From positions 331,751 to 395,750 of the forward strand of contig JAHZDZ010000001.1 of assembly GCA_019422105.1 (NCBI GenBank): DNA of 64,000 nt, read 5' to 3'. The translations under genes were made by a program, and so were the position numbers. Of this stretch, positions 50,793 through 59,498 are shown piece by piece; the first letter of the stretch is position 1; the number at the start of each line of letters is the position of its first letter. Below the pieces are notes generated by a model. It did no database searches and was not told the origin of the DNA. It was given only the letters and a program-made list of their open reading frames with translations. The DNA is from Bacillota bacterium (GTDB lineage Bacteria > Bacillota > Clostridia > Lachnospirales > Anaerotignaceae).

Positions 50793-52175
50793 CTATTTTT
50801 GCTTGTCAAAATATTCCCTCGTAATACTCACTACCACATTAGACAGCAAAAGCAGTCCAATTAGGTTAGGAATCGCCATCATACCATTGAGTGTATCCGC
50901 AATATCCCACATGAGGGTGCCGGAACCCACCGCGCCCACAATACATACAAGCACGAAAGCAATTTTATAGACAAAAAGCACAATCCTATTCTCCCCCGTG
51001 AGATAACCCCAGCAGCGCTCTCCATAGTAGCTCCAGCCTAAAATTGTGGATAAAGCAAAAAACAGCAGACTGACCTGGATCACCAATCCTCCCAGCGTTC
51101 CGGGCAGGATAGCATTGAAGGCATTCACAACAGCAGCACCCTTAGAGCCAAAAGCCTCTATACCGCCGGGGGTTTTGTAAACACCTGAAAGTATAATAGC
51201 AAGAGCAGTAATGGTACAGATTATGATAGTATCTATAAACACTTCAAATACACCCCACATCGCCTGCTCCGCAGGCTCCTGGGATGAGGATGCCGCATGG
51301 GCGATAGGCGCAGAGCCCAGTCCGGCTTCATTTGAGAATACGCCGCGGGCAAAGCCCTGGCGCATTGCGAGCATAATGGCATAGCCAAAAACGCCGCCCC
51401 CTACAGATTCAAAACTAAAAGCGCTTTTGAAAATGGCAGTCAGAGCAGCGGGTATTTCGGCAAAACGCAGTGCAATCACTCCAGCTCCGGCTAGAATATA
51501 GAAAATCGCCATAAAGGGTACCAGATAAGACGCCACCTGCCCAATACGCTTCACTCCGCCCAAAACCACAATTGCCACAACCACAGCAAGAACAATACCT
51601 GTAATCCAGGGTTCTACCCCAAACAGCCCGCTGGCAGCACCGGCAATTTCACTTGACTGCGCAATATTGCCGATGCCAAAGGAGGCAATACCGCCCAGCA
51701 GGGCAAAAAGAACCGCCAAAAACCGCCACCTTCTGCCCAAACCCTTCTCGATATAGTACATAGGGCCTCCCTTATAGGTGCCGTCCTCCTCTGTAATACG
51801 GTATTTCATCGCCAGAGCAATCTCCGCATATTTGGTGCACATTCCAAAGAATGCAGACACCCACATCCAGAATACAGCGCCCGGACCTCCTACAAAAATA
51901 GCGCCCGTCACACCGGCAATATTGCCTGTACCAACCGTACCGGCCAGAGCAGTCGTCACCGCCTGAAAGGGAGACAGATTCTTGCCATGATCCTTATCTG
52001 ATTTCCGAAAAAGGGATCCTATGGTATTTCTCATAATATATCCAAACCTGCGCACTTGTATCCAGCCCGTACGGCAGGTGAGATATATGCCGGTGCCCAC
52101 TAACAGCACCAGCATCACAGGCCCCCACACAAAGCTGTTAACAGCCCCATTCAATTGATTAATAAACTCCATCAT
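50793..52175 (-). CDS. Sodium:alanine symporter (AGCS family)
   Basis: 461 aa from ATG 52175 (MMEFINQLN), after GGGGAGGAAA; the longer frame to 52292 lacks a site. Clear AGCS features: GTGIYLTCRTGWIQVRRF, FQAVTTALAGTVGTGNIAGVTGAIFVGGPGAVFWMWVSAFFGMCTKYAE, MYYIEKGLGRRW, FARGVFSNEAGLGSAPIAHAAS and WSYYGERCWGYLTG. About ten membrane segments. It is monocistronic, inserted between glmU and prs. Confidence 0.95.
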   Translation of the reverse strand: MMEFINQLNGAVNSFVWGPVMLVLLVGTGIYLTCRTGWIQVRRFGYIMRNTIGSLFRKSDKDHGKNLSPFQAVTTALAGTVGTGNIAGVTGAIFVGGPGAVFWMWVSAFFGMCTKYAEIALAMKYRITEEDGTYKGGPMYYIEKGLGRRWRFLAVLFALLGGIASFGIGNIAQSSEIAGAASGLFGVEPWITGIVLAVVVAIVVLGGVKRIGQVASYLVPFMAIFYILAGAGVIALRFAEIPAALTAIFKSAFSFESVGGGVFGYAIMLAMRQGFARGVFSNEAGLGSAPIAHAASSSQEPAEQAMWGVFEVFIDTIIICTITALAIILSGVYKTPGGIEAFGSKGAAVVNAFNAILPGTLGGLVIQVSLLFFALSTILGWSYYGERCWGYLTGENRIVLFVYKIAFVLVCIVGAVGSGTLMWDIADTLNGMMAIPNLIGLLLLSNVVVSITREYFDKQK

Positions 52176-52292
52176 CCCAAAATTTCCTCCCCTTGATTTT
52201 CGCCCCACTCCCAGAGGCGTTTTTTTCTTGCAAACCGCTAATTTGAAACAATTATACACACAACAATAGGAGAACACAAGAGAATCGGGCAA

Positions 52293-52757
52293 TAATGAAA
52301 AAGCTTTTTTTCAGAGAAAAAAAGAAGATTTATATTCTAATAATCTACCCCCGGCCTGAAGGCTGCCATTCCAAAAATATTCACTTTTTTGGAATAATTA
52401 TAAAATAAAGCAGCAAAAACCGCGGTAAAGATTTTCCTTTTTGAGGGCAAAGGAATCTTTTCTGAAATGTGCCGCCGAAAAAACAGTGAAAATACCTAAC
52501 CTCTTCGGCGTGTCAAAAAACTTCAGGGATTCTCCTCAAACCCCTGAAAGCCTTACAAAGACTTGAGCCAAGGACATAGCTCTGTAAGCGTTTGAGAGGC
52601 GCTGAACGTCCAGTGGACGTTCAGCGCCGACCGAAGCGGAGCGGAGACAGGCTGAACGTCCTGTGGACATTCGTTTAGCGCCGATCGAAGCGGAGACAGG
52701 CCCTTAAGTTCGATTCTTTTGGCAGGCCGTCTTTTTTTTCACTATTTCGAAAAATAA
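52293..52757. repeat. Intergenic repeats (GAACGTCC palindromes and GCGCCGA-CGAAGCGGAG units)
   Basis: No gene. Two tandem units of about 50 bp (52601-52650 and 52651-52700) share GCTGAACGTCC, a GTGGAC palindromic centre, GCGCCGA-CGAAGCGGAG and GAGACAGG. In the first, GAACGTCC-AGT-GGACGTTC is a perfect hairpin. The reverse complement of 62970-63012 reads GTTTGAGGGGCGCTGACCGAAGCGGAGCGAAGACAAGCCC and matches 52590-52710 with the palindrome missing. A hairpin CTTCAGGG / CCCTGAAG is at 52521-52550. Confidence 0.75.
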
Positions 52758-52794
52758 AAAACGGATTAGCATTTTTAAAAGCCAATCCGCATTC
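52758..52794 (-). terminator. Terminator of glmU
   Basis: CGGATT-A-GC (52762-52770) pairs with GC-C-AATCCG (52781-52789), followed on the minus strand by TTTTTTATTTTTCG. Confidence 0.8.
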
Positions 52795-52802
52795 CTGTAT
52801 TC

Positions 52803-54161
52803 CTATTTCTTTACCCAGCCATGAATATTCTGCTGCCTTGACCTTGCCACCGCAAGATTCTCCTCCGGTACATCCTTTGTTATGGTAGATCCCGCAGCAA
52901 TATAAGAACCCTTCTTTACTGTCACCGGCGCCACCAGATTGGCATTACATCCGATAAACACATCATCCTCAATAACAGTTCTGAACTTTTTGTGTCCATC
53001 GTAATTTACCGTAACCGTACCGCAGCCAAAATTAATACGTTCTCCCACGTCAGAATCACCGATATAGGTCAGATGGGATACCTTTGTATTATCGCCGATG
53101 ACAGAGTTTTTGACCTCCACAAAATCGCCTATTTTAACATGCCTGCCTATTTTGGAATTTGGTCTGATATAGGCGTAAGGCCCAACTGTTGTATCCTCGC
53201 CTACCACAGAGTCAAGACCTGTCGTATACTGTATTTTTACTCTGTCGCCGATTACCATATTGGTAAGTCTGGCGCAGGGTCCAACCAGACAATCCTCCCC
53301 AATAACAGTTTTACCCTCCAAAACCGTGCCGGGATAAAGAACCGTGTCACAGCCTATTTTCACATCTGTGTCAATATAGGTTTGATCCGGGTCAATAATG
53401 GTAACGCCGTTCTCCATATGGCGTTTATTGATCCTTTGTTTCATCAGAACCTCCGCCTCTGCCAGCTGCACTCTGGAATTAACGCCGAAAAATTCCGTCA
53501 CATCATCACTCACCATGGCATTGACACCAAGGCCGTCCCCCCGAATAATTTCCAGAGCATCCGGCAGATAATATTCTTTCTGCGCATTATTGTTCGTAAG
53601 TTTTTTCAGTGCATTCTTCAATGCCGTCCCCTGAAAGCAATATACGCCTGTGTTAATCTCACAAACCATCCTTTCCGACTCACTGGCATCCTTATGCTCA
53701 ACATTTCTCACAAAAGCGCCCCTGTCATCTCTTATGATGTGACCATAGCCTGTCGGATCTGCCACAACTGCCGAAATGATGGATACGCCGTTTTTCTCCC
53801 TGCGGTGAAAGGCAGCCAAGTCCTGAAGGGTCTGCGCCGTAATCAAAGGGGTGTCCCCGTATAATATCAGTATATCCTTGTCCTCTTCTATAAACTCCGC
53901 CGCCTGCATTACCGCATGCCCTGTGCCGAGCTGTTCTGTTTGCAGTGCAAACTGAATACCATCCTCCTGCACGGATTCCCTGACCATATCCGCCTTATGC
54001 CCAACCACAACACAAATGTCTGCCGCACCGCATTCTCTGGCCGCGTCAATCACATAGCCAAGCATTGATTTATTTAACACCTCATGCAGTACCTTTGGCT
54101 TTTTGGATTTCATCCTTGTCCCTTCACCTGCAGCCAAAATAACTGCTTTCAAATTTTCCAT
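52803..54161 (-). CDS. glmU: Bifunctional UDP-N-acetylglucosamine pyrophosphorylase / glucosamine-1-phosphate acetyltransferase
   Basis: 452 aa from ATG 54161 (MENLKAVILAAGEG), after GGAGAGGTG. It makes UDP-GlcNAc for peptidoglycan. The N-terminal uridylyltransferase has LAAGEGTRMKSKKPKVLHEV and TEQLGTGHAVMQA; the C-terminal left-handed beta-helix has repeated hexapeptides (IGRHVKIGDFVEVKNSVIGDNTKVSHLTYIGD, INFGCGTVTVNYDG). Full length for the family. It is downstream of spoVG as in Bacillus, but separated from prs by the alanine symporter. Confidence 0.97.
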   Translation of the reverse strand: MENLKAVILAAGEGTRMKSKKPKVLHEVLNKSMLGYVIDAARECGAADICVVVGHKADMVRESVQEDGIQFALQTEQLGTGHAVMQAAEFIEEDKDILILYGDTPLITAQTLQDLAAFHRREKNGVSIISAVVADPTGYGHIIRDDRGAFVRNVEHKDASESERMVCEINTGVYCFQGTALKNALKKLTNNNAQKEYYLPDALEIIRGDGLGVNAMVSDDVTEFFGVNSRVQLAEAEVLMKQRINKRHMENGVTIIDPDQTYIDTDVKIGCDTVLYPGTVLEGKTVIGEDCLVGPCARLTNMVIGDRVKIQYTTGLDSVVGEDTTVGPYAYIRPNSKIGRHVKIGDFVEVKNSVIGDNTKVSHLTYIGDSDVGERINFGCGTVTVNYDGHKKFRTVIEDDVFIGCNANLVAPVTVKKGSYIAAGSTITKDVPEENLAVARSRQQNIHGWVKK

Positions 54162-54589
54162 TTTGCTACACCTCTCCATTATATTTATATCTTTCTGTAT
54201 TCTCTCATGGAAGTATCTTTTTTTCAATGTTTTTATTGATATTTTCTAATTTTTCCGTCATATCGTTCCCTCTGAAATTCCTTTGCACCTAAACCCGCCT
54301 CATAAAAACCGCCGCGGTCTTTTCACCCATATCTCCGCCAGATTTCGGCAGAATGCAAGCCAGCAAAATTTTCGGCAAAAAAAGCGGTAAAATCTAAAAA
54401 TAAATTTTACCGCACCTTTGTATCAAGATATATTTACACATCCACAAGACCCTTCCGTCTTATAGCGGAGTGCAGAAATTTAAACTCTCTTTCTGAAACC
54501 TTTCCTGCTTATTGTCTCTGCCAAAAGCTCCAAGCCAAAAACGGGTTCCGCCTGGCGCCTGCGGCAAAGCCGAATTCACAACTTATATT
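54162..54589. other. Gap between glmU and spoVG
   Basis: No gene seen in 428 bp apart from the spoVG terminator. The stretch 54228-54380 contains CCGCCGCGG-like short palindromes; 54420-54585 is unremarkable. Confidence 0.5.
54382..54418 (-). terminator. Terminator downstream of spoVG
   Basis: GCGGTAAAAT (54384-54393) pairs with ATTTTACCGC (54404-54413), followed on the minus strand by TTTTTTTGCC. It separates spoVG from glmU. Confidence 0.85.
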
Positions 54590-54886
54590 CTAACTTAACT
54601 CTGGTTCTTCATCCTCAGCATTCTCCTCCGCCAACAAAGCCAGCTCATATTTTTCCAAAACAGCGGCCTGTATCCTCTCCCTCGTCGCCGCATTGATTGG
54701 GTGCGCTATATCACGGAATTCACCATCCATGGTTTTTCTGCTGGGCATGGCAATAAATAACCCCTGATCTCTCTCAATCACCTTAATATCATGGACAACA
54801 AACTCGTTGTCAAAGGTAACTGAGATAACAGCCTTCATCTTTCCTTCTTTATTTACCTTTCTTACCCTTACATCAGTAATTTCCAT
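54590..54886 (-). CDS. spoVG: Septation/sporulation regulator SpoVG
   Basis: 98 aa from ATG 54886 (MEITDVRVRKVN), after AAGGGAGAGG; the frame to 54964 is spurious. The sequence is strongly conserved: KMKAVISVTFDNEFVVHDIKVI, GLFIAMPSRK, GEFRDIAHPINAATRERIQAAVLEKYE. SpoVG is a small RNA/DNA-binding protein that affects septation, sporulation and envelope genes. The acidic tail EENAEDEEPELS is normal for the family. It lies downstream of glgC-glgD. Confidence 0.97.
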   Translation of the reverse strand: MEITDVRVRKVNKEGKMKAVISVTFDNEFVVHDIKVIERDQGLFIAMPSRKTMDGEFRDIAHPINAATRERIQAAVLEKYELALLAEENAEDEEPELS

Positions 54887-54949
54887 AGTGTCCTCTCCCT
54901 TCTTGTAACACAGATGTGGCTTTGTGATAAGTTGTCTGCTAAGGACGGT

Positions 54950-55102
54950 TTTCTGCTGCCCCAAACCGTTTTAACATAAAACGGGGCAAGACTATTTATA
55001 ACCGATAGCATCATGTGATGCCTTGTTTTTCAGAGAGAGCTTTTGTCCCCCGCCAAACAACATCAGTAAGCACCTCCCGCAACAGAGGCGGGGACTTCCT
55101 GA
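54950..55102 (-). other. Structured region between glgD and spoVG
   Basis: Three possible hairpins: CCCC-AAA-CCGTTTTA / TAAAACGG-GGC (54960-54987), the palindrome GCATCACATGATGC (55008-55022), and GTCCCCGCC / GGCGGGGGAC (55046-55100). The last has a loop of about 35 bases. It may end the glgCD mRNA or form the spoVG 5' UTR; no known RNA class is recognised. Confidence 0.4.
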
Positions 55103-55108
55103 CATCGG

Positions 55109-56224
55109 TTAAATAACACTTCCCTTTGGAATGATAACAGGCTCGCCCGCCTTGCCTATTACCCGCTTTCCGTCAGAAAGAACAACTTCCTTATCCAAAA
55201 TAGCATTCTCCACAACACAGTTATTACCGATAAAGCAGCCCTCCATGATAATGGAGTCCCTTACAGCGGAATTCTCCCCCGTATACACCTTTCGAAACAA
55301 TACGCTGTGCTCAACCAGACCGTTTATGATGCTTCCGCTGCCTGCAATAACATCACTGGCTTCCGCCCCTTGATTATACTTCACCGGGGGTTCATCCTTC
55401 GGCTTTGTCTCAATAAAGGGATATTCCTTTGTAAACAGATCTCTGACATCTTTTTTCAGAAAATCCATATTGGTGTTATAGTAGTCCTCTACACCGGATG
55501 AAATTGTGCTCCAATAGCCCTGAAATTCATAAGCGTATATTTTCAGCTTTTTCCTGTAGCGCATAATAATATCCTTCACCAAATCGTACCTGCTCTCCTG
55601 TACGATCTGCTCCAGAAGGCTGATTAACAGCGTTCTTGCGATAACATAAATACCCAGGGAGGCATTGTCTGACTGGGGCTCTATGGGCTTTTCCTCAAAA
55701 TCGGTAATGCGGCTGTCCTCATCCATCTCCAGCACCCCGAATTTTGTCAGATCCCTGTCCTTCATCTGTTTATATACCAGAGTAATATCCGCCTCTTTTT
55801 CTTTATGGTATCGGATGACATCCCTGTAGTCCATTTTGTAAATAGCATCTCCGGAAGCAATCACAACATAGGGTTCATTGCTTCTTTTCAAAAAAGTGAT
55901 GTTCTGATAGATGGAATCCGCCGTTCCCCTGAACCAGAAGGAATTGTCCTTGCTGATAAAGGGTGTGAACACAAACAGCCCTCCCTGCTTCCTGCCAAAA
56001 TCCCACCACTTGGAGGAGGTGAGATGATCATGAAGGGAACGGGAATTATACTGCGTAATGACAGCCACCTTGGATACACCGCTGGCTGACATATTGCTCA
56101 GGGAAAAATCAATGGCCCTGTAGCAGCTTCCAATGGGCATAGCTGATGTTGCCCTGGTGCTCGTCAGCTCTCCAAGCCGCATTTCATTGTTGCCGCCCGC
56201 CAAAATAATACCTACCGCTTTCAT
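55109..56224 (-). CDS. glgD: Glucose-1-phosphate adenylyltransferase regulatory subunit GlgD
   Basis: 371 aa nucleotidyltransferase-like subunit that partners GlgC in Clostridia and Bacillus. It has the GlgD version of the fold: IILAGGNNEMRLGELTSTRATSAMPIG, where the catalytic loop is less conserved than in GlgC, then YRAIDFSLSNMSASGVSKVAVITQYNSRSLHDHL and a C-terminal beta-helix (SVLFRKVYTGENSAVRDSIIMEGCFIGNNC). Its ATG overlaps the glgC stop (ATGA), so they are coupled. The pair makes ADP-glucose for glycogen; no glgA, glgB or glgP follows. Confidence 0.95.
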   Translation of the reverse strand: MKAVGIILAGGNNEMRLGELTSTRATSAMPIGSCYRAIDFSLSNMSASGVSKVAVITQYNSRSLHDHLTSSKWWDFGRKQGGLFVFTPFISKDNSFWFRGTADSIYQNITFLKRSNEPYVVIASGDAIYKMDYRDVIRYHKEKEADITLVYKQMKDRDLTKFGVLEMDEDSRITDFEEKPIEPQSDNASLGIYVIARTLLISLLEQIVQESRYDLVKDIIMRYRKKLKIYAYEFQGYWSTISSGVEDYYNTNMDFLKKDVRDLFTKEYPFIETKPKDEPPVKYNQGAEASDVIAGSGSIINGLVEHSVLFRKVYTGENSAVRDSIIMEGCFIGNNCVVENAILDKEVVLSDGKRVIGKAGEPVIIPKGSVI

Positions 56225-57504
56225 AGCCTTACCCCCTCAACGATGACTGATTTACCGCTTTCCAATTTATTGTCAGGGTAATCCTCCGATTTGGTAATCC
56301 CATATATCACACAATTTTTGCCGATTTCCACGCCGTCAGGCACTGCGGAGTTTTCTCCCATTACCGTAATGCCGGTATTGTAAATATTGGGCTTTCTCTC
56401 GTTCGGAGTATTCTCCCACAGGCCCATTTTTGTATTTTTTCCGACGACACAGTTTTCGTCAATGATGCATCTGTCCACATAAGAGCCTTCTTTAATAACG
56501 GTTTTTTCCATAATAATGGAATCCCTTACCTGCGCCCCTTTCTCCACAATAACCTCGGGGCCGAGAATGGAGTTATAAACTTCCCCGTAAATTTCACATC
56601 CCTCCGAAGCAATACTGGTTTTCAGCTTCGCCCCCGCCGCAGTATACTGCGGCGGCTGGTGGTCGGAATTGGTGAATATCTTCCAGAAGTCCTCATACAG
56701 GTTAAACTCAGGAAGCGTCTTTATCAGCTCCATATTGGCCTGCCAGTAGGACTCAATGGTCCCTACATCCTTCCAGTAGTCCTTAAAGCGGTAGGCATAC
56801 ATAGTTTGTCCCTCACAGAGCATGCGCGGAATAATATGGTTGCCGAAGTCGCTGTCGGGATGAATTTTATTATCCTCAATCAATGCCTCTCTCAGTGAAC
56901 TCCAATTGAATATGTAAATACCCATGGAGGCAAGATTACTCTTCGGATTTTTTGGCTTCTCCTCAAATTCATATATCTTATCATCCTCAAGGGTATTCAT
57001 AATGCCAAAACGGCCGGCCTCCTCAATGGGCACCTCCAACACCGCTATGGTGGCTGCACAGTTGTTCTTTTTGTGGAAATCCAGCATTTTGGAATAGTCC
57101 ATTTTATAAATGTGATCTCCTGAAAGAATCAATACATATTCAGGCGAATTGCTGTCAATAAATTCTATATTCTGATAAATGGCATTTGCGGTTCCCATAA
57201 ACCACTCGCCGGAATCCCCTCCGCCCTTTACATGAGGCGCCAATATGGTCACACCGCCGCTTTTTTTGTCCAAATCCCAGGGGATTCCAATACCAATGTG
57301 CTGGTTTAATCTCAAGGGCTGATACTGGGTGAGCACTCCCACCGTATCTACACCCGAATTAATACAATTACTCAAGGGAAAGTCAATAATTCTGTACTTT
57401 CCGCCAAATGTTACTGCCGGTTTTGCAATATTTCTCGTAAGGATACCAAGTCTGCTGCCCTGGCCCCCCGCAAGAAGCATGGCAATCATCTCTTTTTTAC
57501 GCAT
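56221..57504 (-). CDS. glgC: Glucose-1-phosphate adenylyltransferase catalytic subunit
   Basis: 427 aa. The active-site loop MLLAGGQGSRLGILTRNIAKPAVTFGGKYRIIDFPLSNC is intact, followed by WFMGTANAIYQN, SGDHIYKMDYSKML, and FEEKPKNPKSNLASMGIYIF. The C-terminal beta-helix has IIDENCVVGKNTKMGLWENTP. It makes ADP-glucose from glucose-1-phosphate and ATP, the committed step of bacterial glycogen synthesis. GGGGG precedes the ATG. First gene of glgC-glgD. Confidence 0.97.
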   Translation of the reverse strand: MRKKEMIAMLLAGGQGSRLGILTRNIAKPAVTFGGKYRIIDFPLSNCINSGVDTVGVLTQYQPLRLNQHIGIGIPWDLDKKSGGVTILAPHVKGGGDSGEWFMGTANAIYQNIEFIDSNSPEYVLILSGDHIYKMDYSKMLDFHKKNNCAATIAVLEVPIEEAGRFGIMNTLEDDKIYEFEEKPKNPKSNLASMGIYIFNWSSLREALIEDNKIHPDSDFGNHIIPRMLCEGQTMYAYRFKDYWKDVGTIESYWQANMELIKTLPEFNLYEDFWKIFTNSDHQPPQYTAAGAKLKTSIASEGCEIYGEVYNSILGPEVIVEKGAQVRDSIIMEKTVIKEGSYVDRCIIDENCVVGKNTKMGLWENTPNERKPNIYNTGITVMGENSAVPDGVEIGKNCVIYGITKSEDYPDNKLESGKSVIVEGVRL

Positions 57505-57975
57505 ACGCTTACCCCCTAGCTGTTATAATATAGGACTGCAAAAATATTGAAAGCTTTCATTTAGGTATGAAATCCTTTTTTCTGAAATACTATAATAATA
57601 CTTACAAATATAGATTGCCGTCCCTTTTTGCTGCCATACAAAAGAAGTCATAATTTCACAAAGTTAAACAAATTTTACAAAATTTCTACATTCATTTAAC
57701 AATAATCGTCATTACGCACAAATCGATTTAAATAGCAATCAGTATCATACTGAAATTATGCTAAATATTGTTTAAAAAACATCAGAAATAAGTATACTTA
57801 TATATATTCTCCTCTCAATTGAAAATTCCTTTAATTTACCAGCACAAAAAATTATTTTTTTGGCAAAATACAATCCCCCGCGAAGCGGTAGACTTTCAGA
57901 AAATGCTGTAGTATACTGTATAAAACAATTTGCAATAAAAATTAAATTTTAAATCTTAGAATTGAGGCGTTTAAA
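57505..57975. other. AT-rich divergent region between glgC and murC
   Basis: No gene seen. The murC promoter is at 57889-57917; the glgC promoter is probably near 57590-57610 (TATAGTATT on the minus strand) but is weak. The middle is very A+T rich. Confidence 0.5.
57889..57917 (+). promoter_or_regulatory. Putative murC promoter
   Basis: TAGACT (57889-57894), 17-bp spacer, TATACT (57912-57917), about 60 bp ahead of the murC ATG. Confidence 0.65.
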
Positions 57976-59358
57976 ATGGCTGTTAAATTCCAAAAACCAT
58001 ACAAAAAAATTTACTTTGTCGGTATCGGCGGCATCAGTATGTCGGGTCTTGCCGAAATACTCCATGACAAGGGTTACCAGATTGCCGGTTCTGATGTAAA
58101 AGAATCCAATACCGTCACACACCTGAAAGAATTGGGAATTCCCATCGCCATAGGCCAGAAAGAGGAAAATATCACTGAGGATATTGACCTTATCGTATAC
58201 ACAGCCGCGGTCAAAGACAACAACCCTGAACTCATAGCTGCAAAGGAAAAGAAAATTGATATTATGAGCCGTGCAGAGCTTTTGGGCCTTGTCATGGACG
58301 CTTATCATTACTCCATCGCCGTATCAGGCACACACGGAAAAACAACAACCTCCTCCATGATTTCAGAAATACTCATGGCCGCCAAAACAGATCCTACCAT
58401 ATCAATCGGCGGAATTCTTCCGGCCATCGGCGGCAACAGCAAGGTGGGAAAATCAGATTTCTTTGTTGCAGAGGCCTGTGAATACTGTGACAGCTTCCTC
58501 CATTTTTATCCCTACGTCGCCGTTATACTCAATGTGGAGGCCGAGCATCTGGATTATTTTAAGGATTTGGAGCAAATCAAATCCTCCTTCCGCAAATTCG
58601 CCTTAAATGTGCCGGAAAACGGTTTTGTAGTGATAAACAGTGCACTTGACTCTATCCATTATATAAAGGAAAACCTGAAATGCCGAGTGGTAACTTTTGG
58701 GTTGGACGCCGAGAAGGCAGCATGGAGCGCCGCAAACATCATACACGAGGATAACGGCACTAACAGCTTCGACGTTATCTATAAAGGCCGCACAATGGGA
58801 AGAGTATCCCTGAATATCCCCGGCGAGCATAATATTATGAACGCCCTGGCTGCCTGCGCGGCTACAAGTTCTCTGGGCATAGGCTTTGAGGCGGTTATCA
58901 AGGGGCTTGGAAATTACGAGGGAGCAAACAGGCGCTTCCAATACAAGGGCAGCAGAAACGGCGTGACCATCGTCGACGATTATGCCCATCATCCAACAGA
59001 GGTAAAAGCAACTTTAGCAGCCGCCACAAAGGTAAAGCATAACGATATCTGGTGTATTTTTCAGCCCCATACCTTTTCCCGCCTGAAGGCATTTCTGGAT
59101 GATTTCTCCAATGCGTTTTCTGATGCGGACAAAATTATTATAGCGGATGTCTATGCCGCCAGAGAGAAGGATACCGGCGAGATCAGTGCAAAAGATTTAG
59201 TGCAAAAACTGCAAAAGAATGGTAAAGATGCACAATATGTAGGTGATTTGGCAGAAATACAGCAGTATGTGTCCAAACACTGCCAGTCCGGTGACCTGTT
59301 GATAACTATGGGTGCCGGAGATGTCTATTTAGTAGGGGAAAAGCTTCTGGAAGCATAA
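57976..59358 (+). CDS. murC: UDP-N-acetylmuramate-L-alanine ligase
   Basis: 460 aa; adds L-alanine to UDP-MurNAc in cytoplasmic peptidoglycan synthesis. N-terminal IYFVGIGGISMSGLAEIL, ATP-binding SGTHGKTTTSSMISEI, EACEYCDSFLHFYPYVAVILNVEAEHLDYF, GANRRFQYKG and DDYAHHPTEVKATL are all MurC-specific. GAGGCG precedes the ATG. It is monocistronic with its own promoter and terminator. Confidence 0.97.
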   Translation: MAVKFQKPYKKIYFVGIGGISMSGLAEILHDKGYQIAGSDVKESNTVTHLKELGIPIAIGQKEENITEDIDLIVYTAAVKDNNPELIAAKEKKIDIMSRAELLGLVMDAYHYSIAVSGTHGKTTTSSMISEILMAAKTDPTISIGGILPAIGGNSKVGKSDFFVAEACEYCDSFLHFYPYVAVILNVEAEHLDYFKDLEQIKSSFRKFALNVPENGFVVINSALDSIHYIKENLKCRVVTFGLDAEKAAWSAANIIHEDNGTNSFDVIYKGRTMGRVSLNIPGEHNIMNALAACAATSSLGIGFEAVIKGLGNYEGANRRFQYKGSRNGVTIVDDYAHHPTEVKATLAAATKVKHNDIWCIFQPHTFSRLKAFLDDFSNAFSDADKIIIADVYAAREKDTGEISAKDLVQKLQKNGKDAQYVGDLAEIQQYVSKHCQSGDLLITMGAGDVYLVGEKLLEA

Positions 59359-59360
59359 GT

Positions 59361-59400
59361 TATACACATTATCCACAAAGTTATCTACAGGCTGTGTATT
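59361..59400 (+). promoter_or_regulatory. Cluster of DnaA-box-like 9-mers
   Basis: Immediately after murC are TTATACACA, TTATCCACA and TTATCTACA in tandem on the same strand, all within about 35 bp. A further TTATCCACA occurs at about 59613. Two are perfect TTATNCACA matches. It may be a DnaA titration or binding site; no dnaA or dnaN gene is in the window, so this is not evidently oriC. Confidence 0.55.
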
Positions 59401-59456
59401 TCTTTTCCCTATTATAGCGGTACTAAAAAACAAACAGAATATCCGTGCAATATTTC

Positions 59457-59498
59457 AAAAACACCCTTGAAAACTCTGGTTTTTAAGGGTGTTTTTTT
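59457..59498 (+). terminator. Terminator of murC
   Basis: AAAACACCCTT with inner GAAAA / TTTTT pairs with AAGGGTGTTTTTTT. Confidence 0.85.
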
